A program made the position numbers and the translations under genes. The notes beneath the pieces are model-generated. The model saw only the letters and a program-made list of their open reading frames with translations. It was not told the DNA's origin and did not search any database. A DNA stretch of 46,080 nt from Sphingobacterium litopenaei. GTDB lineage: Bacteria > Bacteroidota > Bacteroidia > Sphingobacteriales > Sphingobacteriaceae. The stretch is from positions 1-46,080 of the forward strand of contig NZ_JACOIJ010000027.1 in the NCBI RefSeq assembly GCF_014692495.1. Direction: 5' to 3'. Below are positions 15,863 through 24,438 of the stretch, one piece after another; the stretch's first letter is position 1; every line of letters starts with the position of its first letter.

Positions 15863-16726
15863 ATGGAAAAGTCAACGCATACAAATCAAAACCCGCAAAT
15901 GCCACCGAGCAATAATAAGTCTTCTACTACTGTAGGTGCTATTATAATACTTTTCGGTGTATTCTTGCTTCTAAATAACTTGGATTTAGGATTCTTATTT
16001 CCTGATTGGTTATTTAGCTTTCCAATGATTTTGATTATAATCGGCCTTGTCATCGGTATTAATTCAAAATTTGAGAAAAAATCAGCACTGGTATTACTGA
16101 CTATTGGTGGTATATTTTTACTTCGCAAGATTTTTCATGATTTCAATCCATTTCAAGTGCTTTTTCCAGCTATTGCCATTGTGATTGGTATATATATAAT
16201 CAATAGAAATAGAAAAGTACCTACTATCCCTACTCCACCAGAAAACACCAATCCTCCGCACCCAACAGACGAATTTGACTGGGATCGCAGAGTCGTGGAT
16301 TTGACAGATGGCACAGAAGAAAACAATAGAAATTCGTCGCATGCAAATGCTGGGTATACTGGAACGCAAGAGCAGTTCCAGTATGCTGAAAATTATTTGA
16401 AAATCGATGCTATCTTTGGTAACTCGAAAAAAATCATTTTGTCTAAAAACTTTTTAGGTGGTACTATCACAAATATATTTGGCTCATCGGTGATCAATCT
16501 TTTACAAGCGGACATTACTCAGCCTGTAGTCATTGATTCATTTCAATTATTTGGTAGCATAAAAATCATTGTACCTCCTCATTGGGTGGTGACTCCTTCT
16601 GTTTCTTCTATCTTCGGAGATGTAGATGATCGCCGCATAATGATTAATCATCCATACGATGATTCGAAGAAATTATACTTGACCGGAACATCTTTATTTG
16701 GTACCGTAACAATAAAAAATAGCTAA
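15863..16726 (+). CDS. LiaF-like membrane protein (LiaI/LiaF transmembrane region plus DUF2154-type C-terminus)
   Basis: 287 residues. A Pro/Asn-rich start is followed by four short hydrophobic helices (about 24-44, 50-67, 73-87 and 93-113), the LiaI-LiaF-like transmembrane module. A proline-rich linker follows, then a beta-rich C-terminal domain (about 170-287) with repeated IFGNSKKIILS, IFGSSVINLL, LFGSIKIIVP and LFGTVTI units typical of cell-wall-active antibiotic response proteins. LiaF proteins inhibit an envelope-stress kinase until the cell wall is damaged. The kinase gene begins five bases downstream, so the same arrangement is likely here with a LytS-type kinase. Confidence 0.82.
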   Translation: MEKSTHTNQNPQMPPSNNKSSTTVGAIIILFGVFLLLNNLDLGFLFPDWLFSFPMILIIIGLVIGINSKFEKKSALVLLTIGGIFLLRKIFHDFNPFQVLFPAIAIVIGIYIINRNRKVPTIPTPPENTNPPHPTDEFDWDRRVVDLTDGTEENNRNSSHANAGYTGTQEQFQYAENYLKIDAIFGNSKKIILSKNFLGGTITNIFGSSVINLLQADITQPVVIDSFQLFGSIKIIVPPHWVVTPSVSSIFGDVDDRRIMINHPYDDSKKLYLTGTSLFGTVTIKNS

Positions 16727-16731
16727 GGAAA

Positions 16732-17775
16732 ATGTTTTCGCTCTTCAAAATAAACTCTAAAACAGCTTTAGTCCATTTCAGTGTATGGATTATTTTTGTT
16801 TTATACTTTGCCGTTTCTTATTTTCTATTGTGGTGGGAATTTAAACCAATAAAGGTATCGTATATAGAACCACTTATCAGTGCAATAGCAATGGCTTTGT
16901 GTTGTTATTTGATATTTAGTTCGATGAAATTCTATAACCCAAGCAAAAAGCAGTACCTCAAAATTATCGGGTTCTGCTTTGCATTGACCATTATGAGCTT
17001 GGTAATTTCTATCTTTTGTATCTACCAGTTCTTTGATAGCCCATCTTTAGTCCATTACTATCACAAATTACCCTACAAGTTTATTATCAATTTTTTGGTC
17101 TTGTCTTGTATCATGATTATCAATATTTTTTGGAATGTGCAAGAAGAAGCTTTAGAAAACGATAGAAGAAAATTAGAATCCGAGCGCTTGGTACGTGATG
17201 CAGAATTATACAACCTTAGACAACAACTTCAACCCCACTTTCTCTTCAATAGCTTAAATTCCATTATAGCGCTGATAGGTGTAAAACCTGATTTGGCTAA
17301 GAAAATGACATTCCAACTCTCTGACTTTTTAAGAGGGACGATGCGTAAGGATGATAAACAATTGATTCCGCTGGCGGATGAAATCAAACATTTAGAATTG
17401 TATTTAGAGATTGAAAAAGTTAGATTTGGTCATCGTTTAAAGACGCACTTTGAATACGATAACGAACTTTTGCACGCAAAAGTTCCGTGTATGATTATCC
17501 AACCGCTTATGGAAAACGCTATAAAACACGGGTTATACAATATTATTGGCGACGTGGATATCAATACGCACATCAGCATGGAACACAATATGCTGACGAT
17601 TGAAATTACAAATCCATACGATACAGATCAGTTCTATAACAAAAAAGGTACAGGATTTGGGCTTTCAAGTATTCAGCGAAGATTGTTTTTAATTTATAGC
17701 CGTACAGATTTATTACAGATCCGAAAAACAGAAAATCAATTCACAGCAATCATAAAAATACCTCAACATGATTAA
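16732..17775 (+). CDS. Sensor histidine kinase, LytS/YehU type
   Basis: 347 residues. Four membrane helices in the first 135 residues (about 13-35, 45-63, 77-99 and 118-134) are followed by a coiled-coil connector and the His_kinase domain with phospho-acceptor His169 in QQLQPHFLFNSLNS. The ATPase domain shows the N box MIIQPLMENAIKHGL and the G box KGTGFGLSSIQRRL. There is no extracytoplasmic sensor domain, so membrane or partner sensing is likely, perhaps through the LiaF-like protein encoded just upstream. Its end overlaps the regulator gene by eight bases, so the pair is translationally coupled. Confidence 0.93.
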   Translation: MFSLFKINSKTALVHFSVWIIFVLYFAVSYFLLWWEFKPIKVSYIEPLISAIAMALCCYLIFSSMKFYNPSKKQYLKIIGFCFALTIMSLVISIFCIYQFFDSPSLVHYYHKLPYKFIINFLVLSCIMIINIFWNVQEEALENDRRKLESERLVRDAELYNLRQQLQPHFLFNSLNSIIALIGVKPDLAKKMTFQLSDFLRGTMRKDDKQLIPLADEIKHLELYLEIEKVRFGHRLKTHFEYDNELLHAKVPCMIIQPLMENAIKHGLYNIIGDVDINTHISMEHNMLTIEITNPYDTDQFYNKKGTGFGLSSIQRRLFLIYSRTDLLQIRKTENQFTAIIKIPQHD

Positions 17776-18505
17776 AGCAATAATTATAGACGATGAGCCT
17801 TTGGCTCGGATGATTATACATGAATATCTTCAAAAGGAAAATGATTTTGAAATCGTAGCCGAATGCGGTGACGGTTTTCAAGGTGCCAAAGCGATTCAAC
17901 AGTTTAAACCAGATATCGTCTTTTTGGATATACAAATGCCAAAATTGACAGGTTTCGAAATGTTGGAAATTTTAGACGAATTGCCTCATATTATTTTCAC
18001 TACAGCTTTTGAAGAATATGCGTTGAAGGCATTTGAGAAGAATGCTGTGGATTATTTGCTTAAACCCATATCGGAAGATCGTTTCGAACAAGCCATAGCG
18101 AAATTTAAATCACTGCATGCTACGAAACAAAAACAACAAGGTGTAAAAGCTTTAAAAGAGGATTTGGATGAAGAAACATTAGAGCGAATCGTGGTGAAAA
18201 ATGGTACACAAATCAAGTTGATTCCCGTACAACAAATCATCTTTTTAGAAGCTTATGATGATTATGTAAAGATTCACACAAAAGATGGTATGTTCTTGAA
18301 AAACAAAACAATGTCTTCTTTCGAAAAACAACTTGATCCAAAACAATTTGTACGCGTACACCGTTCTTTTATCATCAAAGTAGATCAGTTGGCTAAGATA
18401 GAACCGATGGAAAAAGAAAGCTACAAAGGTATTTTAATCAGTGGTGACAAAGTAAATATCAGTAAATCAGGATATGCAAGATTAAAACAAACAATTGGCT
18501 TATAG
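17768..18505 (+). CDS. LytTR family response regulator
   Basis: 245 residues. The receiver domain (1-120) has the acidic pair Asp8/Asp9, phospho-acceptor Asp54 in VFLDIQMP, a Thr in FTTAF and Lys99 in YLLKPI. The LytTR DNA-binding domain follows (about 145-243), with the FLEAYDDYVKIHT and FVRVHRSFIIKVDQLAKIE motifs. Encoded with its kinase and a LiaF-like protein. The 21-bp-period repeat upstream of the operon is a plausible target. The stop codon lies in the loop of the terminator hairpin. Confidence 0.95.
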   Translation: MIKAIIIDDEPLARMIIHEYLQKENDFEIVAECGDGFQGAKAIQQFKPDIVFLDIQMPKLTGFEMLEILDELPHIIFTTAFEEYALKAFEKNAVDYLLKPISEDRFEQAIAKFKSLHATKQKQQGVKALKEDLDEETLERIVVKNGTQIKLIPVQQIIFLEAYDDYVKIHTKDGMFLKNKTMSSFEKQLDPKQFVRVHRSFIIKVDQLAKIEPMEKESYKGILISGDKVNISKSGYARLKQTIGL

Positions 18506-18524
18506 CCGATTGTTTGTTAATTTT
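18486..18524 (+). terminator. Terminator of the LytTR operon
   Basis: A 15-bp stem with one G-U pair (18486-18500 and 18504-18518), a TAT loop and a following AATTTT. The loop holds the first base of the regulator stop codon TAG (18503-18505). The hairpin also overlaps the next promoter. Confidence 0.75.
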
Positions 18525-18525
18525 G
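18495..18525 (+). promoter_or_regulatory. Promoter of the serine hydrolase gene, embedded in a terminator
   Basis: TTG at 18495-18497, a 20-base spacer and TAATTTTG at 18518-18525 fit the Bacteroidota -33/-7 consensus. The -7 box ends only four bases before the ATG at 18530, so the transcript is probably leaderless or nearly so. Confidence 0.6.
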
Positions 18526-18529
18526 CAGC

Positions 18530-19963
18530 ATGAAACGAAAAGCACTACTATTAGTCTGCAACCTTATACTATTAAGTTCATTTGTCTTTGCTCAATCTCC
18601 TGTCGAGCGCAGAAATAGAACGGTATATAACCGAATAGAATATTTCATCAATTCCAAACAACCAGACTCTGTATACACTTTAGCTTCGGATGACTTCAAA
18701 AGACAAGTTGACCAGCAAGGTTTTGTTAGTATGATTAGAGATCTGGCCAACTACGGAAAGATTTCGAATACAGAACCAGCGTCTTTTTCCAATAACATTG
18801 CTGGATATAATTTTATGCTTGGAGCTATAAAAAGTTCCTTGTATTTAGGTGTAGATTCCAATTATAAATTCAATTATTTCCTTTTGCAGCAAGGTCATAT
18901 TCCGACCAAACGTATGGAAGCTGTAGCATCAAACGTAAATAAACAAAATGCATTGGATCATTACATAGATTCTGTAGCGAATGCGTATTTGGCAAATCCT
19001 AACACCAAATCATTAGCGATTGGCGTTATTAATAAAGGAAAAATAAATACATTTTTCTACGGTCAGACTGATGCAGCATTCAAAGCCTCCCTGCCTGACG
19101 GAAATACGCTGTATGAAATTGGTTCTGTAACAAAAGTATTTACGGCTACCCTACTTGCTGATTTAGTGGAACAAGGAACGATCGCATTAGATGATAGCAT
19201 CGTTAAGTTTTTGCCCGATTCATTAGCGCAGAACCCATTTCTTCAAAAAATAACGTTCAAGCATTTAGCGAATCATACTTCTGGATTGCCTAGATTACCT
19301 GATAATTTAGAAAAAGCAGCAAAATTCAACCCTAAAAATCCATATGCAACCTATAGCCGTAAAGATTTATTTCACTATTTGAAAAATGTAAGCAGTGAAA
19401 ATGAACCAGGTGACAATTTTGAATACAGCAATTTAGGATATGGTTTATTAGGTGAGCTAATTTCGATTATTACGAATAAAACCTACGTACAGAATATTAA
19501 AGAAATAATTTCGGATTCTTTAAAACTTCCAAATACGGTAGATAAAGCCAATTTGAAAACACAGAAAATCGTAAAAGTATATAACGAGCAAGGTCAGGAA
19601 ACCCCAATTTGGGAATGGCAAGCTTTCGCAGGTACAGGTGCGCTGAAATCATCCGTGCATGATTTATTACGTTTTGCGCAGTACCAATTCAAATTACCAG
19701 AGACTACTTTGGAAAATGCAATGGCGTTAACTCGTCAATTCACTTTTTATCTTCCGCCAAATACAGATATCGGTTTAGCATGGCATATGAATATGGTCGA
19801 TGATGTCATCCAATATTGGCACAATGGCGGCACAGGAGGCAGTTCATCATTCATTGGTTTGGTGCCCGACAAAAAATCAGCTATCGTTGTTCTTTCCAAT
19901 TCTGCTATTTCCGTAGATGAAATTAGCGGAATGATTTTGAGCAAAATTGCCAGCTCTAAATAA
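18530..19963 (+). CDS. Serine hydrolase, class C beta-lactamase/DD-peptidase family, exported
   Basis: 477 residues. A signal peptide ends near residue 22 (LLSSFVFAQ). Residues about 25-125 form an N-terminal domain similar to DUF3887-like regions. The penicillin-binding fold (about 145-477) has the SxxK nucleophile Ser199-Val-Thr-Lys202, the Tyr299-Ser-Asn301 motif and His431-Asn-Gly433 in place of the KTG triad, as in esterase- and peptidase-like members of the family. Probably acts in the periplasm on peptide, ester or D-amino-acid substrates; resistance to beta-lactams is not implied. It lies directly after an envelope-stress operon. Confidence 0.85.
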   Translation: MKRKALLLVCNLILLSSFVFAQSPVERRNRTVYNRIEYFINSKQPDSVYTLASDDFKRQVDQQGFVSMIRDLANYGKISNTEPASFSNNIAGYNFMLGAIKSSLYLGVDSNYKFNYFLLQQGHIPTKRMEAVASNVNKQNALDHYIDSVANAYLANPNTKSLAIGVINKGKINTFFYGQTDAAFKASLPDGNTLYEIGSVTKVFTATLLADLVEQGTIALDDSIVKFLPDSLAQNPFLQKITFKHLANHTSGLPRLPDNLEKAAKFNPKNPYATYSRKDLFHYLKNVSSENEPGDNFEYSNLGYGLLGELISIITNKTYVQNIKEIISDSLKLPNTVDKANLKTQKIVKVYNEQGQETPIWEWQAFAGTGALKSSVHDLLRFAQYQFKLPETTLENAMALTRQFTFYLPPNTDIGLAWHMNMVDDVIQYWHNGGTGGSSSFIGLVPDKKSAIVVLSNSAISVDEISGMILSKIASSK

Positions 19964-20008
19964 TTGACAATTGATAAGTCTGTATGCCAATAAAAAGGCA
20001 GAAATGAT

Positions 20009-20016
20009 TATATTTG
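20009..20016 (+). promoter_or_regulatory. Promoter -7 box of purN
   Basis: TATATTTG matches TAnnTTTG, 25 bases before the GTG start of purN. No convincing -33 element. Confidence 0.45.
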
Positions 20017-20041
20017 AGAAAATATTATAACTAATAACAAC

Positions 20042-20617
20042 GTGAAAAAACGCATTGCTATTTTTGCTTCGGGGTCAGGATCAAACGCTCAAAAAATCAT
20101 GGAGCATTTTAAATATTCTGATGAAGCCGAAGTATCATTAGTACTAAGTAACAACCCTGATGCTTACGTACTACAAAGGGCTGATAATTTTGAAATACCT
20201 TCACACGTTTTTGATAGAAACGAATTCTATCAAACCGATAATATCGTAGATATATTAAAACGTTTGGATATTGACCTAATCGTATTGGCAGGGTTCTTAT
20301 GGTTGGTTCCAGAGAACTTGTTAAAAGCTTATCCAAATAAAATCATCAACATCCACCCTGCCCTGTTACCAAAACACGGCGGTAAAGGCATGTATGGTGA
20401 TCGCGTACACAAAGCTGTCTTGGCTGCTGGTGACGAAGAACACGGTATTACCATTCACTTTGTGAATGAAAACTTCGACGAAGGCGAAGTAATTTACCAA
20501 GGTCGTTTCAAAGTAGAAAAAGACGACACCTTAGAAACCATCAAATTCAAAGGACAACAATTAGAGCACCTACACTACCCAAAAGTCGTAGAGAACTTAT
20601 TAAAGAAATATCATTAA
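20042..20617 (+). CDS. purN: Phosphoribosylglycinamide formyltransferase
   Basis: 191 residues from a GTG start that places the first strand KKRIAIFASGSGSNAQ at the N terminus, as in all PurN proteins. The catalytic Asn-His pair is in KIINIHPALLP, the glycine-rich loop is KHGGKGMYGDRVH, and the Asp is in the ITIHFVNENFDEG strand. It transfers a formyl group from 10-formyl-tetrahydrofolate to GAR in purine synthesis. Monocistronic with its own terminator; purH lies about 480 bases downstream. Confidence 0.95.
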   Translation: MKKRIAIFASGSGSNAQKIMEHFKYSDEAEVSLVLSNNPDAYVLQRADNFEIPSHVFDRNEFYQTDNIVDILKRLDIDLIVLAGFLWLVPENLLKAYPNKIINIHPALLPKHGGKGMYGDRVHKAVLAAGDEEHGITIHFVNENFDEGEVIYQGRFKVEKDDTLETIKFKGQQLEHLHYPKVVENLLKKYH

Positions 20618-20618
20618 G

Positions 20619-20645
20619 AAATCGCACCTAAACGGTGCGATTTTT
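20619..20645 (+). terminator. Terminator of purN
   Basis: A 10-bp stem (20619-20628 and 20634-20643), loop TAAAC, ending in TTTTT. Confidence 0.85.
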
Positions 20646-20682
20646 ATGTTTATTAACTTCTATAGTCTCGCTCAAGCCGCGA

Positions 20683-20797
20683 GGGGCTCATTCTTTTTTC
20701 CCTCAAAAAAGAATGCAAAACCGAAAGCTGAAAGCCGAGCTCAGCGAAGCTAAAACTCGTCGCTAGAATCTTTCGCAACAATGTCTCTTCCTTCTTG
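20683..20797 (+). repeat. Intergenic repeat family, copy A
   Basis: A perfect 10-bp hairpin (20690-20699 and 20705-20714) with loop CCCTC is followed by CTCGTCGCT (20756-20764), and, 10 bases on, GCAACAATGTCTC (20775-20787). The same parts, with a different but still perfectly paired stem, occur at 26623-26707. Copy A has about 32 extra bases between hairpin and CTCGTCGCT. Confidence 0.65.
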
Positions 20798-21073
20798 CTA
20801 TTTCGCCTAATGAACTGCCCAAGTTGCAATAAGAATGAGAGAAGGGGACTAACATTTCGAAGAGTCTTTATTGACTAATGACGGACTAAAATCTTGCTCC
20901 TTCTCTCTGCTGGATCTTTTTAAACTGAACAAAATTATATTCTGTTTAATATTATCCAAATATATTCCTACAAACTTACGATGACGCACAATATGTCTAG
21001 TTATAAAAAATTGAACTTATTTAATTCAGCAAATAAATAGCCTTTATTCCTATGAAATCCACACATAAATTTT

Positions 21074-21081
21074 TACCTTTG
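21074..21081 (+). promoter_or_regulatory. Promoter -7 box of purH
   Basis: TACCTTTG matches TAnnTTTG, 19 bases before the ATG. TATG at 21051-21054, 19 bases upstream, is a partial -33 match. Confidence 0.5.
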
Positions 21082-21100
21082 CTGCTCCAAATAAAAAACA

Positions 21101-22627
21101 ATGAATCATCCTGTTAAGATTAAAAACGCATTAGTTTCTGTCTACTACAAAGACAATCTAGCCCCACTTATTCAACTATTAAACAAGTACGGAGTTACTT
21201 TCTACTCTACAGGCGGTACGGAAGCTTTTATCCGTGACTTAGGTATTGGTGTAGAGCGAGTTGAAGATTTGACTGGCTACCCATCTATCTTAGGTGGTCG
21301 TGTAAAAACATTACACCCAAATGTATTTGGTGGTATCCTTTCTCGCCGTCCTTTGGCAGAAGACAAAAAACAAATCGACGAATATAACATTCCAGAAATC
21401 GACTTAGTAATCGTGGATTTATATCCATTCGAAGAAACTGTTGCTTCTGGTGCTTCAGAGCAGGACATTATTGAGAAAATAGACATCGGTGGTATCTCTT
21501 TGATTCGTGCAGCAGCTAAAAACTTCAACGATGTAGTGATTATTTCTTCGAAAAATGATTATACAGAATTAGAAGAAATTTTAGCAGCGCAAGAAGGAGC
21601 TACTACATTAGAGCAACGTAAGTCATTCGCGAAACGTGCTTTCAATACATCTTCACACTACGATACAGCTATTTTCAATTACTTCAACCAAGAAGAACCA
21701 ATCGAAGTATTCAAACAATCAGAGCAAAAAGCACAAGTATTGCGTTACGGTGAAAACCCACACCAAAAAGGTGTTTTCTTCGGTGATTTGGACGCAATGT
21801 TTGACAAATTGAATGGTAAAGAATTATCATACAACAACTTGGTAGACGTAGATGCGGCTGTAGCTATTATCGACGAGTTCCAAGAGCCTACTTTTGCTAT
21901 CTTAAAACATACAAACGCTTGTGGTGTCGCTTCACGCGAAACTGTAAAACAAGCTTGGATCGACGCTTTAGCATGTGACCCAGTTTCTGCTTTCGGTGGT
22001 GTATTGATTACAAACCGTGAAGTAGATAGAGAAACTGCTGCTGAAATCAACAAATTATTCTTCGAGGTATTAATCGCACCTTCCTATTCTGAAGAAGCTA
22101 TCGCTATCTTGACAGAAAAGAAAAACAGAATCATCTTACGTCGTAAAGAAGTGAAATTGCCAACTGAGCAGTTCAAAACTTTATTGAACGGTGTAATCTT
22201 ACAAGATAAAGACAACACAGTAGAAGGTCCTGAACAAATGACTACCGTAACGAAAGTTGCGCCTACTGCTGCACAATTAGAAGACTTGTACTTCGCTAAC
22301 AAAATCGTTAAACATACGAAATCTAATACAATCGTATTTGCGAAAAACGGTACATTAATCGCTTCAGGTGTGGGTCAAACTTCACGTGTAGATGCATTGA
22401 AACAAGGTATCGAAAAAGCAAAAGCTTTTGGTTTTGACTTAGTAGGTTCTTCTATGGCATCAGATGCGTTCTTCCCTTTCCCTGACTGTGTAGAAATCGC
22501 TGGTGATAATGGAATCGCTGCAGTATTGCAACCAGGTGGTTCAATCAAAGACAAATTATCTATCGAAATGGCTGACGAAAAAGGTCTTGCAATGGTTACG
22601 ACAGGCGTGCGTCACTTCAAACACTAA
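21101..22627 (+). CDS. purH: Bifunctional AICAR transformylase/IMP cyclohydrolase
   Basis: 508 residues, the normal length. The N-terminal IMP cyclohydrolase part (1-195) shows ALVSVYYKDN, the FYSTGGTE motif and LGGRVKTLHPNVFGGIL. The C-terminal transformylase part shows LRYGENPHQKGVFF, ILKHTNACGVA with the Lys-His catalytic pair, SDAFFPFPDCVE and the final TGVRHFKH. It carries out the last two steps of IMP synthesis. Codon use is strongly biased compared with the accessory genes at the left end, which fits high expression. Confidence 0.98.
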   Translation: MNHPVKIKNALVSVYYKDNLAPLIQLLNKYGVTFYSTGGTEAFIRDLGIGVERVEDLTGYPSILGGRVKTLHPNVFGGILSRRPLAEDKKQIDEYNIPEIDLVIVDLYPFEETVASGASEQDIIEKIDIGGISLIRAAAKNFNDVVIISSKNDYTELEEILAAQEGATTLEQRKSFAKRAFNTSSHYDTAIFNYFNQEEPIEVFKQSEQKAQVLRYGENPHQKGVFFGDLDAMFDKLNGKELSYNNLVDVDAAVAIIDEFQEPTFAILKHTNACGVASRETVKQAWIDALACDPVSAFGGVLITNREVDRETAAEINKLFFEVLIAPSYSEEAIAILTEKKNRIILRRKEVKLPTEQFKTLLNGVILQDKDNTVEGPEQMTTVTKVAPTAAQLEDLYFANKIVKHTKSNTIVFAKNGTLIASGVGQTSRVDALKQGIEKAKAFGFDLVGSSMASDAFFPFPDCVEIAGDNGIAAVLQPGGSIKDKLSIEMADEKGLAMVTTGVRHFKH

Positions 22628-22650
22628 GCTAAGTTTTATTAGGATACAGA

Positions 22651-22680
22651 AAAGCTCAATCGTAAGATTGGGCTTTTTTT
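22651..22680 (+). terminator. Terminator of purH
   Basis: An 11-bp stem with one G-U pair (AAAGCTCAATC and GATTGGGCTTT) around GTAA, then a T-run. Confidence 0.82.
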
Positions 22681-22769
22681 GTTTTTATGGAATAGCGAGA
22701 TATTTTGTATATTGGATTTATAAAAACCAGATGTTGCGTATTCTCTAACATCAAATCCTAAAAACAAAG

Positions 22770-23345
22770 ATGTTCGAAATCTTCAAAAAGCATATAAACA
22801 AATTCGCGCAAGTCTCTGACAGTGAGTTTGAAGAAATTAAAAATTATTTTTATACTAAAGATGTTTCTAAAAAAGAAATTCTATTAAAGGAAGGACAGAT
22901 CTGTAAACATCATTATTTTGTTTTGACTGGCTTGCTAAGAAAGTTTTACATAAATGAGAAAGGTACGGAACAAACAACGGAATTTGCTATAGAAACCTGG
23001 TGGATAACTGATAACTTTGCATACGAAAAACATGTTTCTACTGAATTTTATATTCAAGCAGTAGAAAAGTCAACTGTACTTTACATCACTCAAGAAAAAC
23101 AAGAAGAGCTGTTGAGCAAATATCCAGTAATGGAACGATATTTCCGGTTTATTTACCAACGAGCTTTTGCAGCGGCTCAAAAACGAATTAAATTTCTGTT
23201 TTCTTTTTCAAAAGAAGAATTTTATTTACAAGCCGTAAGAAATCATCCTGAATTTGTGCAACGTGTTCCTCAATACTTAATTGCTTCTTATTTAGGATTT
23301 ACTCCCGAATATCTAAGCGAAATACGCAAGAAGCTTCTTTCTTAA
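22770..23345 (+). CDS. Crp/Fnr family transcriptional regulator
   Basis: 191 residues. The cyclic-nucleotide-binding-like barrel (about 5-120) has the VSKKEILLKEGQICKHHYFVLTGLLRKFY opening usual in the many Bacteroidota Crp-like regulators. The C-terminal helices (LIASYLGFTPEYLSEIRKKL) form the DNA-binding HTH. The cNMP-contacting residues are not conserved, so its ligand is unknown. It is followed by an AhpD-like gene 66 bases on; these regulators are often next to the gene they control. Confidence 0.85.
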   Translation: MFEIFKKHINKFAQVSDSEFEEIKNYFYTKDVSKKEILLKEGQICKHHYFVLTGLLRKFYINEKGTEQTTEFAIETWWITDNFAYEKHVSTEFYIQAVEKSTVLYITQEKQEELLSKYPVMERYFRFIYQRAFAAAQKRIKFLFSFSKEEFYLQAVRNHPEFVQRVPQYLIASYLGFTPEYLSEIRKKLLS

Positions 23346-23411
23346 ACTAGTTTAAGTTTTTTCATTTACTTATTCTCCAATTTTGTACTAACATATTAAA
23401 AGAATAACACA

Positions 23412-23864
23412 ATGCAAAAACGATTTAACATTAAAGAAGTTGCACCAAGTGCACTAAAAGCTATGGTTGGTTTGGAAATTTACCTTGCAAAGGCTTCTAT
23501 ATCCAATACAATCAAAGAGCTAATTAAAATTCGAGCTTCACAACTTAACGGTTGTGCCTATTGTATCAATATTCACACTCAAGACGCCATTAAAAATGGA
23601 GAAACTAATCAGCGTATTTTTCTTTTAAGTGCCTGGAGAGAAGCGGAGAATATCTTTACAGAAGAAGAAAAAGCAGTATTGGCAATAACTGAAGAGATTA
23701 CATTAATTCATCAAAACGGATTATCGGATAAAACCTATTCAAAGGCTATACAGTTTTTTAGTGAATCTCAAATTGCAGATATTATAACAGCTGTAATTAC
23801 TATCAATCTTTGGAATAGGGTTGTGCTAAGCACACACCTACAAATAGGACAAAGTCTTGTATAA
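23412..23864 (+). CDS. Carboxymuconolactone decarboxylase/AhpD-like family protein
   Basis: 150 residues. The diagnostic CxxC-x3-H motif is Cys48-Ala-Tyr-Cys51-Ile-Asn-Ile-His55, preceded by LIKIRASQLNG. This is the active site of AhpD-type alkylhydroperoxidases, so a peroxidase or disulfide reductase activity is likely rather than ring decarboxylation. Probably induced or repressed by the adjacent Crp-like regulator; that is inference. Confidence 0.87.
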   Translation: MQKRFNIKEVAPSALKAMVGLEIYLAKASISNTIKELIKIRASQLNGCAYCINIHTQDAIKNGETNQRIFLLSAWREAENIFTEEEKAVLAITEEITLIHQNGLSDKTYSKAIQFFSESQIADIITAVITINLWNRVVLSTHLQIGQSLV

Positions 23865-23872
23865 AGATTAAT

Positions 23873-23910
23873 AAAGAACACCCAGGTGTCATCGCCTGTG
23901 TATTCTTTTT
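23873..23910 (+). terminator. Terminator of the AhpD-like gene
   Basis: An imperfect hairpin (AAAGAA, CAC-CAGG region pairing with CCTG-GTG, TTCTTT) and a T-run at 23904-23910. Confidence 0.6.
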
Positions 23911-24108
23911 AAAATGGATAATTCTAATACTTTTACATTTTAGATTTACACACTAGATAAGTTTTCAGTTCTAAAAGTCACAAAAATAAACTAGTATGTG
24001 AGTTATATTAGAGTTTAAAATAATGGAACTTTATTAATTACTTTTCCCCAAGATTTGGTAAAAAGAACAGTAACTTAAAAAGTTAGTGCACTTCTTTAAG
24101 CACTATTC

Positions 24109-24348
24109 CTACACCGTCACCCCAAAACTTTGTTGCACTGCCGCAGCCAATTCCTCTACAGGAATGGAGGGCTCAGGTCCGTCCGTTGTCGTCCATACCC
24201 GAGTAGTCGGATCAAAAAGTAATTTGTATTGAACTAAGGTATTTTCGGTAACGGTGAAGTTATGTGTCATTGGATCGTACTGCACTTCAAATAATACTTC
24301 TTTTCCATTAATTTCTTTGGTAAATTCTCTTCTTAAATTATGATTCAT
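24109..24348 (-). CDS. Small hypothetical protein
   Basis: 79 residues from ATG 24348 (MNHNLRREFTKEING); an ATG at 24411 would add 21 residues, would reach close to the divergent gene and is less likely. The protein looks like a compact beta-rich domain: KEVLFEVQYDPMTHNFTVTEN, then YKLLFDPTTRVWTTTDG, then a short helix (PVEELAAAVQQSFG). I do not recognise a family. It is divergent from the DUF389 membrane protein with 90 bases between start codons, so they may share regulation. A weak 6-bp hairpin follows at 24084-24105. Confidence 0.55.
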   Translation of the reverse strand: MNHNLRREFTKEINGKEVLFEVQYDPMTHNFTVTENTLVQYKLLFDPTTRVWTTTDGPEPSIPVEELAAAVQQSFGVTV

Positions 24349-24438
24349 GTGGTGATAAAAATTTTTTAATACATTACTAATGTCAAATATTTTAAACGGA
24401 AAAGATTGCAAAATTGTTTTACTCTATAAAAAATATTT

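Larger units (their letters stand above)
20646..21100. other. Intergenic region between purN and purH
   Basis: 455 bases with no credible gene. It contains one copy of a structured intergenic repeat (about 20683-20797) and, near its right end, the purH promoter. The stretch 20800-21060 shows nothing I recognise. Confidence 0.6.

Noticed and set aside
22503..22748. Plus-strand ORF across the end of purH
   Set aside because: It is an alternate frame of purH and runs through the terminator; no family resemblance.
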